Assembly: GCF_001262505.1 (NCBI RefSeq)
Contig: NZ_KQ410732.1
Location: 426,119-490,118 of the forward strand
From: Shinella sp. SUS2
GTDB lineage: Bacteria > Pseudomonadota > Alphaproteobacteria > Rhizobiales > Rhizobiaceae
Length of the DNA stretch: 64,000 bases
Direction of reading: 5' to 3'
Shown here: one piece after another, positions 1 through 8,999 of the stretch
Layout: every line of letters starts with the position of its first letter
Position numbering within the stretch: position 1 is the stretch's first letter
Made by a program: the position numbers and the translations under genes
The notes under the pieces: model-generated
Told to the model about the DNA's origin: nothing
What the model saw: only the letters and a program-made list of their open reading frames with translations
Database searches by the model: none

Positions 1-351
1 CAGCCAGCCGCAGCCGGGCTTGAGCACCACTGTGTCGGCATCGAGCGATTGCCGCGACACCCAGAACGGATCGACCGCACGCGCCTTCGGTGTCGCCGCT
101 TCCGCCAGCTTCAGTGGGGGCAGAGCGCTCTGCGAGACGTAGAAGCCGGAACCGCGCTGCGCCCGGATAAGCCCTTCCGCCGCCAATCGGTCATAGGCCT
201 CCACGACGGTGGAGGGCGAGACACCCATGCTCGCGGCGAACCGGCGGATGGACGGCAACCGATCACCCGGCGTGAGCGCACGGCTGGCGATGCGGTGGCC
301 GATGGTCGCCATGACCTCCGAAATGCGCGTGTGCGGTGTTGTGTCAGTCAT
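1..351 (-). CDS. MocR-type GntR/aminotransferase-like regulator (N-terminal part, cut by window edge)
   Basis: The start codon is the complement of CAT at 349-351 and the frame stays open to the window edge, so only about 117 residues are seen. They form a winged helix typical of GntR regulators: a 'PGDRLPSIR' stretch, then 'SPSTVVEAYDRL' for the recognition helix and 'GSGFYVS' for the wing. The following linker ('VDPFWVSRQSLD') leads into what should be a class I aminotransferase-like, PLP-binding effector domain, the MocR architecture. It is divergent from the EamA exporter at 548, a pairing that usually means the regulator controls the exporter. The effector is unknown because the sensor domain lies outside the window. 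Confidence 0.85.
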   Translation of the reverse strand, partial: MTDTTPHTRISEVMATIGHRIASRALTPGDRLPSIRRFAASMGVSPSTVVEAYDRLAAEGLIRAQRGSGFYVSQSALPPLKLAEAATPKARAVDPFWVSRQSLDADTVVLKPGCGWL

Positions 352-364
352 GATTTCTCATTTT

Positions 365-407
365 TGTACTGGTTCGCATGTGGGTACAGTTTGGAGAAAT
401 TGTACTG
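365..407. promoter_or_regulatory. Repeated GTAC half-sites between the MocR gene and the exporter (putative operator)
   Basis: TGTACTG occurs at 365-371 and again at 401-407 in the same orientation, with an inverted copy (GTACAGT) at 384-390 between them. MocR-family regulators often bind spaced direct repeats in the divergent intergenic region, so this is the best operator candidate for the regulator at 1-351. The functional assignment is inference. Confidence 0.5.
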
Positions 408-547
408 CACTGTTTCTGTCTTTTCCAGCCTTGCAAGCCTAGGAAGGCAGGACTGTTCCTCTGGAATAAAGCCGCTTCCGCAATGTCAGTCAGGAAGAGG
501 TTTGACGCTCCATGGCAACAGCTCTGCACAGGAAAGGCATGAGATCG

Positions 548-1411
548 ATGAGAACATCCATGGAAGGCTGGGGCAGCGGGCTGACCGGCGTCATCATTTT
601 CAGCGGTTCGCTGCCGGCGACCCGCGTGGCGGTGGCGGATTTCTCGCCGCTGTTCCTGACGTCGGCGCGCGCGGTCATCGCGGCTCTTCTTGGTGCGGCG
701 CTGCTCCTTGCCCTGCGCCAGCGGAAGCCGTCGCGCGACACGCTCTTTTCGCTGGCGATCGTCGCGCTCGGCGTCGTCGTCGGTTTTCCGCTGCTGACGG
801 CGCTGGCGCTGCAATATGTCACCTCCGCCCATTCCATCGTCTTCGTCGGGCTGCTGCCGTTGGCGACTGCCTTTTTCGGCGTCCTGCGCGGCGGAGAGCG
901 GCCGAAGCCGCTGTTCTGGCTGTTTTCCGGCATCGGCAGCGCCACGGTGGTGGGCTTCGCGCTGAGTTCGGGCGGGGACGTCTCGCTCGTCGGCGACCTG
1001 CTGATGGTCGCCGCCATCATCGCCTGTGGTCTGGGCTATGCGGAAGGGGCGAAACTTTCGCGCACGCTCGGCGGCTGGCAGGTCATCTCCTGGGCGCTGA
1101 TCCTCTCTCTGCCGTTGATGGCGGTGATCGCCCTCTTCTCGCTGCCCGCGACATTCTCCGGCATTGACGGCGCCGCCTGGGCGGGGCTTGCCTATGTCTC
1201 GGTCTTCAGCATGCTGATCGGTTTCGTCTTCTGGTATCGGGGCCTTGCGCTTGGCGGCATCGCGGCCGTGGGGCAGCTACAGCTGCTCCAGCCCTTCTTC
1301 GGTCTCCTGCTTGCCGCCGGCCTGCTGCATGAGCGTGTGAGCCCGTTGATGCTGGTCACGACGCTCGCCATCGTGCTGTGCGTTGCCGGCGCGCGCAAAT
1401 TCGCGCGGTAG
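548..1411 (+). CDS. EamA/DMT-family transporter
   Basis: A hydrophobic protein of about 287 residues with roughly ten predicted membrane segments arranged as two EamA repeats, as in the drug/metabolite exporter family. The N-terminal stretch 'FSGSLPATRVAV' and the second-repeat stretch 'GGIAAVGQLQLLQPFFGLLLA' (split here only for reading) fit inner-membrane exporters of this family. The start is uncertain: ATG 512 gives a longer protein, but ATG 548 sits about ten bases after AGGAAAGG and places the first helix at the usual distance. It is divergent from the MocR regulator, which probably controls it. The substrate cannot be read from sequence; amino acids or related metabolites are usual. 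Confidence 0.8.
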   Translation: MRTSMEGWGSGLTGVIIFSGSLPATRVAVADFSPLFLTSARAVIAALLGAALLLALRQRKPSRDTLFSLAIVALGVVVGFPLLTALALQYVTSAHSIVFVGLLPLATAFFGVLRGGERPKPLFWLFSGIGSATVVGFALSSGGDVSLVGDLLMVAAIIACGLGYAEGAKLSRTLGGWQVISWALILSLPLMAVIALFSLPATFSGIDGAAWAGLAYVSVFSMLIGFVFWYRGLALGGIAAVGQLQLLQPFFGLLLAAGLLHERVSPLMLVTTLAIVLCVAGARKFAR

Positions 1412-1541
1412 CGAAAGCTGCCCGGGACCGGCAGCCCGCGGCGTTCGGGGAATGGAGGTGGCGGGCGAAATCTGCTATGGCTCTTGCCAGCGGCTCGTGC
1501 CTTCGGCGATAGTGTCGGGCGGAACGGCCTGGGAGAGCTGG

Positions 1542-2561
1542 ATGGCGGCAGATGTTCGGACGTCGAAGGAGATGAACGGTGCCCTGGCGCCGAAGGCGCT
1601 GCGCGTCGGCTTCATCCTGTCGAAAAGTTTCACCCTGTCCGCCTTCGCGCTGTTCGTCGATACGCTGCGGCTGGCCAGCGACAGCGAGGATCGCTCGCGC
1701 CGCGTCCATTGTGACTGGGACGTTTTGAGCAGCACGCGCAACTTCATCACCTCGTCGAGCGGCATCCAGGTCGCCCCGACCGCGCCCTTCGCCGATCCCT
1801 CCTGTTTCGACTACATTGCCGTCGTCGGCGGTCTCCTGTCGGTGGAAGAGCCCATAGACAGCTATGCCCAGGCCTATCTGCGCAAGGCGGCCCAGGCCGG
1901 CGTCGGGCTGATCGGCCTCTGTACGGGCAGCTTCATCCTGGCCGAGGCGGGCCTCCTCAAGGGGCATACGGCCTGCGTCAGCTGGCTGCACCACCGTGAT
2001 TTCCGCGGCCGTTTTCCCGATATCGAGGCGACGTCGGAGCAGATCTTCCGTTTTGACGGCAAGGTTGCCACCTGTGCCGGCGGCAGCAGCGTTGCCGATC
2101 TTGCCGCAACGCTCGTGCGCCACCACGTCGGTGAGGCGGCCGAGCGCAATGCGCTGGAAATCCTGCAGATCCGCCACCGGCGTGATGCGACCGACGTACA
2201 GCCGCGCAACCCGCTCGGCCTTGAAGCCCGCGACCGGCGCGTTCACCTCGCCATCATGATGATGGAACAGCACACCGAGGACCTCCTGTCGATCGACAGC
2301 ATCGCCACCATGACGGGCGTCTCCCGCCGCCAGCTCGAGCGGCTGTTCGAGGGCGATATGGGGGCTTCGCCGAGCGCGATCTACATGAAGATCCGCATGG
2401 CCGCCGCGCTCACCATGGTGATGCGCACCAACAAACCGTTGATCGAGATCGCGCTCGAGACCGGTTTCGAAAGCCTGTCGCACTTCACCCGCCGCTTCCG
2501 TGCCGCCTTCGGCGATACGCCCTCGCAGATCCGCCGCGACGGCCGCCGCCAGGCGGGCTGA
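1542..2561 (+). CDS. GlxA-family AraC-type transcriptional regulator (DJ-1/PfpI domain plus HTH)
   Basis: About 339 residues. The N-terminal two thirds is a DJ-1/PfpI-like amidotransferase fold with the family signature 'GLCTGSFILAEAGLL', including the nucleophile-elbow Cys, followed by 'CVSWLHHRDF'. The C-terminal third is an AraC double helix-turn-helix ('IATMTGVSRRQLERLF' and 'LIEIALETGFESLSHFTRRF'). This is the GlxA architecture, often used for regulators of quaternary amine or amino acid catabolism. ATG 1542 was chosen because GGGAG lies six bases upstream; the upstream open frame has no family-like sequence. It follows the exporter on the same strand with a 130-bp gap. Target genes are unknown. 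Confidence 0.88.
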   Translation: MAADVRTSKEMNGALAPKALRVGFILSKSFTLSAFALFVDTLRLASDSEDRSRRVHCDWDVLSSTRNFITSSSGIQVAPTAPFADPSCFDYIAVVGGLLSVEEPIDSYAQAYLRKAAQAGVGLIGLCTGSFILAEAGLLKGHTACVSWLHHRDFRGRFPDIEATSEQIFRFDGKVATCAGGSSVADLAATLVRHHVGEAAERNALEILQIRHRRDATDVQPRNPLGLEARDRRVHLAIMMMEQHTEDLLSIDSIATMTGVSRRQLERLFEGDMGASPSAIYMKIRMAAALTMVMRTNKPLIEIALETGFESLSHFTRRFRAAFGDTPSQIRRDGRRQAG

Positions 2562-2583
2562 GGGGCAAAACGCCCGGCCGCCG

Positions 2584-2608
2584 GGAACCAAGCCGCGCGA
2601 AAACCGTT
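2584..2608 (+). promoter_or_regulatory. EcfG-type general stress promoter for the DUF883 gene
   Basis: GGAAC at 2584-2588 and CGTT at 2605-2608 are separated by 16 bases, matching the GGAAC-N16/17-CGTT consensus of EcfG sigma factors. The element ends 41 bases before the ATG at 2650. Confidence 0.75.
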
Positions 2609-2649
2609 CGGTCTCTATTGCTGACAAGAGACTGTAACGGGAGATCGCA

Positions 2650-2976
2650 ATGGCAAGCACCAACGACGTCCAATCCCAGATTTCCGCCCTGCGCGCAGAG
2701 ATCGCCCAGCTCCAGAAGGACCTTGGCGAGCGCGGCAGCGAAGCCTATGAGACCATCCGCGACCGCGCCGGGAATGCCGTGGAGGCTGCTCGTCCGGCCG
2801 TTCGTTCGGCAACGAGATATGTGCGCAACGAAGGTGCCGCCGTCGCGCAGGCGGCGCGCGAGCATCCCGCCGCACTCTCCACGGTCGTCTTGACCGCAGG
2901 CCTTGCCGGTGTCGTCCTCGGCTATCTGCTCGGCTCGCTTGAAAGCGAACCGCCGCGCCGGCAGCGCTGGTTCTGA
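2650..2976 (+). CDS. DUF883 (ElaB/YqjD-like) membrane-anchored small protein
   Basis: 108 residues: a soluble, heptad-rich helical region up to about residue 75, one C-terminal glycine-rich membrane helix ('AGLAGVVLGYLLGSL') and a short basic tail ending RRQRW-F. This is the ElaB/YqjD/DUF883 layout; in enterobacteria such proteins attach to the inner membrane in stationary phase and bind ribosomes. GGGAG precedes the ATG. An EcfG-type promoter lies upstream and a strong terminator downstream, so it is probably monocistronic and stress-induced. The divergent gene at 3077 encodes a second member. Function in rhizobia is not established. Confidence 0.85.
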   Translation: MASTNDVQSQISALRAEIAQLQKDLGERGSEAYETIRDRAGNAVEAARPAVRSATRYVRNEGAAVAQAAREHPAALSTVVLTAGLAGVVLGYLLGSLESEPPRRQRWF

Positions 2977-2982
2977 ACCGAC

Positions 2983-3007
2983 AAAAGCCCGGCTTGGCCG
3001 GGCTTTT
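2983..3007 (+). terminator. Rho-independent terminator after the DUF883 gene
   Basis: GCCCGGC at 2987-2993 pairs perfectly with GCCGGGC at 2997-3003 around a three-base loop. Four flanking A residues pair with the T run that follows. This is a textbook intrinsic terminator just after the stop codon at 2976. Confidence 0.92.
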
Positions 3008-3076
3008 TCATGCTGTGAGGAAACGGGGGCAAGACGCGGGTTTCCCTGGTTTTCCCCGTATCCCCGGGCACGCATG

Positions 3077-3382
3077 TCACCGGTGGCGAAGACCGAAGAG
3101 ATAACCGATGAAGGCGGCGCCGGCCAGCGCGGCGAGCGGGTTGGCCTGAATGGTCTGGCGCACCTCGTCCCGCAGCGATTCCGCCTTGGCGACCGCCAGC
3201 TGGCCGGTTCCTTCGGCGATCAGCCCTGCGGATTCCTTCAGCCGGCTGATTTCCGCCTTCAGGGCCTCGATCTGCTCGTTCACCGTCGCTTCCGCCGCTG
3301 CCGCGCGGGCGTCTTCCGAAATGCTGTCGCGCCCCTCAACGACGCCGAGCGTACGCTTTCCGGTGCTCTTTTCGTCAGCCAT
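3077..3382 (-). CDS. DUF883-family membrane-anchored small protein (second copy)
   Basis: 101 residues starting 'MADEKSTGKRTLG'. A central amphipathic coiled-coil ('VNEQIEALKAEISRLKES') is followed by a 'RQTIQANPLAALAGAAFIG' type segment that forms the single C-terminal membrane helix, ending GLRHR. The start at 3382 was chosen because GGAGA lies seven bases upstream; a longer frame to 3460 has no family character. It is the convergent-facing partner of the gene at 2650, and both carry an EcfG-type promoter. Likely a stress-phase inner-membrane protein. Confidence 0.82.
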   Translation of the reverse strand: MADEKSTGKRTLGVVEGRDSISEDARAAAAEATVNEQIEALKAEISRLKESAGLIAEGTGQLAVAKAESLRDEVRQTIQANPLAALAGAAFIGYLFGLRHR

Positions 3383-3421
3383 GGACATGTCTCCTGGATT
3401 TGATGGAATGGCGAAAGGGAG

Positions 3422-3446
3422 AACTTTTGCCGCGCCACTTGGTTCC
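3422..3446 (-). promoter_or_regulatory. EcfG-type general stress promoter for the second DUF883 gene
   Basis: Read on the minus strand, GGAAC (complement of 3442-3446) is followed after 17 bases by GTT (complement of 3422-3424). The spacing equals that of the promoter at 2584-2608. The match lies about 40 bases upstream of the chosen start. Confidence 0.68.
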
Positions 3447-3509
3447 CGCCGATGATTCAAACTGTGATCTTTCCGGCGCGATCAGGCGATTGACTCTTAC
3501 GGAATTTGA

Positions 3510-3524
3510 GAACAAAAAGAGAAC
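3510..3524 (+). promoter_or_regulatory. LexA (SOS) box upstream of imuA
   Basis: GAAC at 3510-3513 and GAAC at 3521-3524 are separated by exactly seven bases. This is the complement of the GTTC-N7-GTTC direct repeat bound by alphaproteobacterial LexA. It sits 33 bases before the imuA start and makes the cassette DNA-damage inducible. Confidence 0.88.
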
Positions 3525-3556
3525 ATATAGCCTTTCAACCGGGAGCTGCCAAGCCG

Positions 3557-4318
3557 ATGTCCGCCTCCGCCCATGCCGTTGTCGCGGACCTGCGCGACCG
3601 CATCCGGCAGTTCGACGGCCGCGCCCAGCGCGACCGGGCGGTGCTGCCCTTCGGTGTGCCCGAAATCGACGAGCGGCTGCCGGGCGGCGGGCTGGCGCTG
3701 GCCAGCCTGCACGAGATCTGCGGTGGCGGTGACGATGCCGTCGAGGCCAGCGCCGCCATGCTCTTTGCCGCCGGCATCGCCGCGCGCACCAAGGGACAGG
3801 TGCTCTGGTGCCTGACGCGGCCAGATCTTTTCGCGCCGGCGCTGGCGCAGGCGGGGCTTGCGCCGGGCCGTGTCCTCTATGTGGAGGCGGGTGACGAGAA
3901 GAGCCTGCTCCTCTGTTTCGAAGAGGGGCTGCGCCATGGCGGGCTCGGGGCCGTCGTTGCCGAGGTGGCGCGCCTGTCGATGACCGCCTCGCGCCGCCTG
4001 CAGCTTGCCGCGGAGGCCGGCGGCACGCTCGGTCTTGCCCTGCGCCGCTTCCGCCACCGCAAGGAGACGGAGGCCCTTGCGCAGCCCTCCGCCGCGGTGA
4101 CGCGCTGGCGGGTCTATATGCGGCCCTCCGTTTCCCTTCCCGTGCCCGGCATCGGCCGGGCGCAATGGCTGCTGAAACTGGCCCGTTGCCGGGCCGGCGA
4201 GGCGGCGGACTTTGATGTGGAGGCCACCGATGCCGAGGGTCGTATCGCTTTTTCTTCCCGGCTGGCCGATCGATCGCCTGCGGCGGGCGCTCGGCACTTC
4301 GGCGCCGCCGCCGGATAG
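3557..4318 (+). CDS. imuA: ImuA, SOS mutagenesis accessory protein (RecA-like fold)
   Basis: About 253 residues with the ImuA pattern: 'LPFGVPEIDERLPGGGLALASLHEI' region near the N-terminus (here given in pieces: LPFGVPEIDERLPGGG then LALASLHEI), a RecA/SulA-like core, and a C-terminal 'AQWLLKLARCRAGEAADF' segment typical of the family. ImuA works with ImuB and DnaE2 in translesion synthesis and damage-induced mutagenesis. The start at 3557 follows GGGAG at 3541-3545. A longer frame from 3506 would begin inside the operator region and is less likely. The gene overlaps imuB by 89 bases, as is usual for this cassette. Confidence 0.9.
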   Translation: MSASAHAVVADLRDRIRQFDGRAQRDRAVLPFGVPEIDERLPGGGLALASLHEICGGGDDAVEASAAMLFAAGIAARTKGQVLWCLTRPDLFAPALAQAGLAPGRVLYVEAGDEKSLLLCFEEGLRHGGLGAVVAEVARLSMTASRRLQLAAEAGGTLGLALRRFRHRKETEALAQPSAAVTRWRVYMRPSVSLPVPGIGRAQWLLKLARCRAGEAADFDVEATDAEGRIAFSSRLADRSPAAGARHFGAAAG

Positions 4319-5753
4319 CCGGCTCGTGCTTGTCGGCCGTGACGGCGCGCGCCGCATCTTGACGGCGGTGAGCCGGCCGGCCGAGCAGGCGGGCCTACGC
4401 GTCGGCATGCCGCTCACCAAGGCCCATGCGCTGCTGCCCGGGGTCCTCACCAGGCCGGCTGACCCCGTGGCCGATGCCGCCGCCTTGGGCCGCCTCGCGC
4501 TCTGGGCGCTGCAGCACTATGCACCCATCGTCGCCCCGGACGCGCCCGACGGTCTCGTTATCGATACGACCGGTGCCGATCACCTGCATGGCGGCGAAGC
4601 GCACATGCTGACCGGCCTCGTCAATCGTCTTGCCGCCTCCGGCATCTTTGCCCGCGCCGCCATCGCCGACAGCTGGGGCGCGGCCCATGCCGCCGCCCGC
4701 TTCCTCGCCGATCCTGTCTGTATCATTCCGCCGGGCAGGGCAGGTGAGGCCGTGTCGCCCTTGCCGGTCACGGGATTGCGGATAGCGCCGGAAACGGTGG
4801 CTGGTCTCCACGTGCTCGGCTTCTCTACGATCGGTGAGGTGCTGGCCGTGCCGCGCGCGCCGCTCGTTCTGCGCTTCGGCCCGCTTCTCGGCCGCCGGCT
4901 CGACCAGCTCCAGGGCCGGATTTCGGAACCCGTCGATCCGCTGCGCGACCCGGAGCTCGTCACCGTCCGGAAGGTTTTCGGTGAGCCGATCGGCGCACCC
5001 GAAACCATCGCGCGCTACACGGCCAGCCTCGTGCACGATCTCTGTGCGGCGCTGGAAAAACGCGGTCTCGGTGCCCGCCGGCTCGATCTCCTCTTCCATC
5101 GTGTCGACAATTCCCTCCAGGCGATCCGTATCGGCACGGCACGGGCCGTGCGCGACGAAAGACAGCTCATCCGTCTCCTGACGGACCGTCTCGAGACGAT
5201 CGATCCCGGCTTCGGCATCGAGATCATGGACCTGACCGCGACGCTGGCCGAACCGCTCGTCCTGCAGCAGGCCGTCTCCTCCCTGATTGAGGCGGAGGAA
5301 GCGGACCTTGCCGGCCTTGTCGACGTGATCGTCAACCGCATCGGTGCCGCGCGCCTCTACCGCATCGCCCCGGTCGAAAGCGACGTGCCGGAACGTTCCT
5401 TCCGCCGCATTCCGCCGCTTTCGCCCGAAACCGGGGTGACCTGGCCAAGCCGCTGGCCGCGTCCTGCGCGCCTTCTGGCCCGGCCGGAGCCGGTCGAGGT
5501 CATGGCGCTCCTGCCCGACCATCCGCCCGCCTCCTTCACCTGGCGGGGCGTGCGGCGGCTGGTCAAGCGGGCCGATGGGCCGGAGCGCATCTTCGGCGAA
5601 TGGTGGAAGCGCGATGCGGAACTGGCGGCCGTGCGGGATTATTTCCAGGTGGAAGACGCCGAGGGAGCGCGCTTCTGGCTCTTCCGCTCCGGCAATGAAG
5701 AGCAGGCGGCAAGCGGGGCCGGTCGCTGGTTCCTGCACGGGATTTTCGCATGA
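4230..5753 (+). CDS. imuB: ImuB, Y-family polymerase-like hub of the mutasome
   Basis: 507 residues from ATG 4230, which is preceded by GTGGAGG. It has the Y-family fold but begins '[16 protein letters not shown]', lacking the acidic metal ligands that catalytic Y polymerases carry there, and the second acidic site is replaced by '[14 protein letters not shown]'. Both changes are typical of ImuB, which acts as a scaffold rather than a polymerase. A little-finger-like region and a C-terminal tail ('[31 protein letters not shown]' zone, near residues 395-430) complete it. It joins ImuA and DnaE2 at the beta clamp. The stop overlaps the dnaE2 start (ATGA), indicating translational coupling. Confidence 0.92.
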   Translation: MPRVVSLFLPGWPIDRLRRALGTSAPPPDSRLVLVGRDGARRILTAVSRPAEQAGLRVGMPLTKAHALLPGVLTRPADPVADAAALGRLALWALQHYAPIVAPDAPDGLVIDTTGADHLHGGEAHMLTGLVNRLAASGIFARAAIADSWGAAHAAARFLADPVCIIPPGRAGEAVSPLPVTGLRIAPETVAGLHVLGFSTIGEVLAVPRAPLVLRFGPLLGRRLDQLQGRISEPVDPLRDPELVTVRKVFGEPIGAPETIARYTASLVHDLCAALEKRGLGARRLDLLFHRVDNSLQAIRIGTARAVRDERQLIRLLTDRLETIDPGFGIEIMDLTATLAEPLVLQQAVSSLIEAEEADLAGLVDVIVNRIGAARLYRIAPVESDVPERSFRRIPPLSPETGVTWPSRWPRPARLLARPEPVEVMALLPDHPPASFTWRGVRRLVKRADGPERIFGEWWKRDAELAAVRDYFQVEDAEGARFWLFRSGNEEQAASGAGRWFLHGIFA

Positions 5754-8700
5754 AACCGCGTTATTCCGAGCTTCAGGTCACATCCCATTTCTCGTTCCTG
5801 CGCGGGGCGAGCAGCTGCGCTGACCTGTTCGCGCAGGCAAGCGCCCTTGGCATCGAGGCACTGGCCGTCGTCGACCGCAACAGCCTTGCCGGCGTCGTCC
5901 AGGCCTTCAAGGCGTCGCGCGAACTCCCGGCGAATGCCTCGAAGGTGCGGCTGGTGGTCGGCTGCCGGCTCGACCTTGTCGATGGCATGTCGCTGCTCGT
6001 CTACCCGACCGACCGCGCCGCCTATGGCCGTCTCTGCCGCCTGCTCACCATCGGCAAGAAGAAGGCCGGCAAGGGCAAGTGCCATCTCGACTGGTCCGAC
6101 GTCGTCGACTGGAACGAGGGCCTTCTTGCCGTGCTGGTGCCCGACGAGGCGGGCGAGACCGCCGCCTTTCATCTGCGCCGCCTGCGCGAGCATTTCAGGG
6201 ACCGCTGCTACCTCGCCCTCACGCTCCGCCGCCGGCCGAACGACCAACTGCGATTGTTCGACCTCTCCAACCTCGCCGCCCGCCATGGCGTTCCCACCGT
6301 CGTCACCAATGACGTGCTCTATCACGAACCCGCCCGGCGCATGCTGCAGGACATCGTCACCTGCATCCGCCACAACGTCGCCATCGACAATGCCGGCTTC
6401 CTGCGTGAACGTCACGCCGATCGCTACCTGAAGCCGCCGGAGGAAATGCACCGGCTTTTCAAGCGCTATCCGGAGGCGCTGCGGCGGACGCTGGAGATTG
6501 TCGAACGCTGCCGGTTCTCGCTGGCCGAGCTGAAGTACCAGTATCCGGACGAGAAGGAATATTCGCATCTGACGCCGCAGGAAGCGCTTGAGAAATATAC
6601 CTGGGAGGGGGCGGCCAGGCGCTATCCCGGCGGCGTGCCGGAGACGGTGCGCGACAAGCTTCTCTACGAATTGCGGCTCATCGAGAAGATGGAATACGCG
6701 CCCTATTTCCTCACCGTGAATTCCATCGTCCACTATGCCCGCAACCTGCCGGTCCCGATCCTCTGCCAGGGTCGGGGATCGGCTGCAAACAGCGCCGTCT
6801 GTTTCGTCCTTGGGATCACGGCGATCGACCCGATGGAGAATGGCAGCCTTCTCTTCGAGCGCTTCGTCTCGGAACAGCGCGGCGAGCCGCCCGATATCGA
6901 CGTGGATTTCGAGCACGAGCGCCGGGAGGAAGTGATCCAGTGGATCTACGATACCTACGGTACGGACCGCTCGGCACTCTGCGCCACCGTCATCCGTTAT
7001 CGCTCGCGCGCGGCCATGCGGGATGTCGGACGCGCGCTCGGCATGCCGGAGGACGTGTTGAAGGCACTCTCTTCGCAAGTCTGGGGCTGGTCGCACGACT
7101 TGCCGCAAGGCCATGCCAATGCGGTCGGGCTCAATGTGGATGACCGCCGTATCCGGCTGCTGTTCGAGCTCGCCCGCCAGTTGCTCAACGCGCCGCGCCA
7201 CCTCTCGCAGCACCCCGGCGGTTTCGTGCTGACCCGCGACCGGCTGGATAATCTCGTGCCGATCGAGCCGGCGGCGATGGATGCGCGCCAGGTGATCGAG
7301 TGGGACAAGGATGACATCGAGTATCTCAACTTCATGAAGGTGGACGTGCTGGCGCTCGGCATGCTCACTTGCATGCGCCGCGCCTTCGATTTCCTGCAAG
7401 AGCACAAGGGCGAGAGCTATACGCTGGCCACCATCCCCGCGGGCGATGCCGCGACCTACGAGATGATTTCAAAGGCCGACACGATCGGCACTTTTCAGAT
7501 CGAGAGCCGGGCGCAGATGTCCATGCTGCCGCGCCTCAAGCCGAAGGAATTTTATGACATCGTCATCCAGGTGGCGATCGTGCGGCCGGGGCCGATCCAG
7601 GGGGACATGGTGCATCCCTATCTGCGGCGGCGGCAGGGGTTGGAGAAGGTGGAATATCCCAAGGCTGCTTTCGAGAAGGTCCTCAAAAGAACCCTCGGCG
7701 TGCCGCTGTTTCAGGAGCAGGCGATGCAGGTGGCGATCGAATGCGCCGGCTTCGAGCCAGGCCGGGCCGATCAACTCCGCCGCGCTATGGCGACCTTCAA
7801 GCAAACGGGTGGCGTGGACAAGTTCCGGGACGAATTGACCAATGGCATGGTTGGCAAAGGATACACCCGCGACTTTGCCGAACGAATGTGCCGCCAGCTC
7901 GAAGGGTTCGGCTCCTATGGTTTCCCGGAGAGCCATGCCTACAGTTTCGCGATCATCGCCTATGCCTCGGCCTGGATGAAGTGCCATCACCCGGAGATCT
8001 TCTGCGGGGCCCTGCTCAATTCCCAGCCGATGGGATTTTACGGCCCGGCGCAGATCGTGCGCGATGCACGCGAGCATGGGGTGGAGGTGCGGCCGGTCTG
8101 TGTCAATGCCAGCCGCTGGGATTGCACGCTGGAGCCGGCAGAGGCGGGGCGCCTTGCTGTTCGACTCGGATTACGGCTTGTGAAGGGGCTTGATAACAAG
8201 GAGATGGCCAGATTTGTTGCGGAAAGAGGTGAGGAGCCGTTTGCCTCTGTCGATGATCTGTGGCGCCGCACCAAGCTGGCATCCGACACGCTGGTGCGGC
8301 TCGCCGAGGCGGATACCTTCCGGCCGTCGCTCGCACTCTCCCGTCGCGAGGCGCTCTGGGCGCTCCGTGGTTTGCGGGACGAACCGCTGCCGCTGTTTTC
8401 CGCGGCGGCCGAGCGGGAGGCCGTGGTCGTGCCGGAATTGACGGAGCCGGTGGTGACGCTGCGGCCCATGGTGGCGGGCGGCGAGGTGGTGGAGGACTAT
8501 GGCCGCGTCGGCCTGACGCTCCGGGCCCATCCGGTCAGCTTCCTGCGGGAGAGCCTTGCGCGCCGCCGCCTGCTTTCCTGCGCCGATGCGACGCGGCTTC
8601 GCGACCGCCAGAAAGTCGAGACGGCCGGTATCGTGCTCGTCCGCCAGCAGCCGGGCTCAGCCAAGGGCGTCATCTTCGTGACGATGGAGGACGAGACGGG

Positions 8701-8944
8701 CATTGCCAATCTGGTTGTCTGGCGCAAGGTTTTCCTCGCCTATCGTCCCATCGTGATGAGTGCGCCGATGATCGCCGTCAAAGGATATATCCAGCGGGAG
8801 GGGGAGGTGGTGCACATCGTCGCGCAGCACCTCACCGATCTTTCGGCCGACTTCGCCACCATCGGCCGGCGTGGCGATGCGGCCCAGCCGGAAACCCGCG
8901 AGGCAGTGCAGACCATCCGCGTCAAATCCCGCGACTTTCATTAG
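5750..8944 (+). CDS. dnaE2: DnaE2, error-prone C-family DNA polymerase
   Basis: 1064 residues, the normal DnaE2 length and shorter than replicative DnaE1. An N-terminal PHP domain starts '[17 protein letters not shown]'. The polymerase active site shows the PDIDVDF motif near residues 381-387 and the third acidic position in '[11 protein letters not shown]' near residue 527. A helix-hairpin-helix region ('[15 protein letters not shown]') and a C-terminal OB-fold follow. It performs translesion synthesis in SOS-induced mutagenesis and is the last gene of the imuA-imuB-dnaE2 operon. The neighbouring gene at 9000 is convergent. Confidence 0.96.
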   Translation: MKPRYSELQVTSHFSFLRGASSCADLFAQASALGIEALAVVDRNSLAGVVQAFKASRELPANASKVRLVVGCRLDLVDGMSLLVYPTDRAAYGRLCRLLTIGKKKAGKGKCHLDWSDVVDWNEGLLAVLVPDEAGETAAFHLRRLREHFRDRCYLALTLRRRPNDQLRLFDLSNLAARHGVPTVVTNDVLYHEPARRMLQDIVTCIRHNVAIDNAGFLRERHADRYLKPPEEMHRLFKRYPEALRRTLEIVERCRFSLAELKYQYPDEKEYSHLTPQEALEKYTWEGAARRYPGGVPETVRDKLLYELRLIEKMEYAPYFLTVNSIVHYARNLPVPILCQGRGSAANSAVCFVLGITAIDPMENGSLLFERFVSEQRGEPPDIDVDFEHERREEVIQWIYDTYGTDRSALCATVIRYRSRAAMRDVGRALGMPEDVLKALSSQVWGWSHDLPQGHANAVGLNVDDRRIRLLFELARQLLNAPRHLSQHPGGFVLTRDRLDNLVPIEPAAMDARQVIEWDKDDIEYLNFMKVDVLALGMLTCMRRAFDFLQEHKGESYTLATIPAGDAATYEMISKADTIGTFQIESRAQMSMLPRLKPKEFYDIVIQVAIVRPGPIQGDMVHPYLRRRQGLEKVEYPKAAFEKVLKRTLGVPLFQEQAMQVAIECAGFEPGRADQLRRAMATFKQTGGVDKFRDELTNGMVGKGYTRDFAERMCRQLEGFGSYGFPESHAYSFAIIAYASAWMKCHHPEIFCGALLNSQPMGFYGPAQIVRDAREHGVEVRPVCVNASRWDCTLEPAEAGRLAVRLGLRLVKGLDNKEMARFVAERGEEPFASVDDLWRRTKLASDTLVRLAEADTFRPSLALSRREALWALRGLRDEPLPLFSAAAEREAVVVPELTEPVVTLRPMVAGGEVVEDYGRVGLTLRAHPVSFLRESLARRRLLSCADATRLRDRQKVETAGIVLVRQQPGSAKGVIFVTMEDETGIANLVVWRKVFLAYRPIVMSAPMIAVKGYIQREGEVVHIVAQHLTDLSADFATIGRRGDAAQPETREAVQTIRVKSRDFH

Positions 8945-8999
8945 GAAACTCGCGCAAGCCGCTGATAAACGGTTTTTTTTGGTGGAAATTGTCGCTCCT

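Noticed and set aside
4230..5753. Calling the 4230 product an active DNA polymerase IV
   Set aside because: The acidic metal ligands of Y-family polymerases are missing and the gene lies between imuA and dnaE2, which identifies ImuB.
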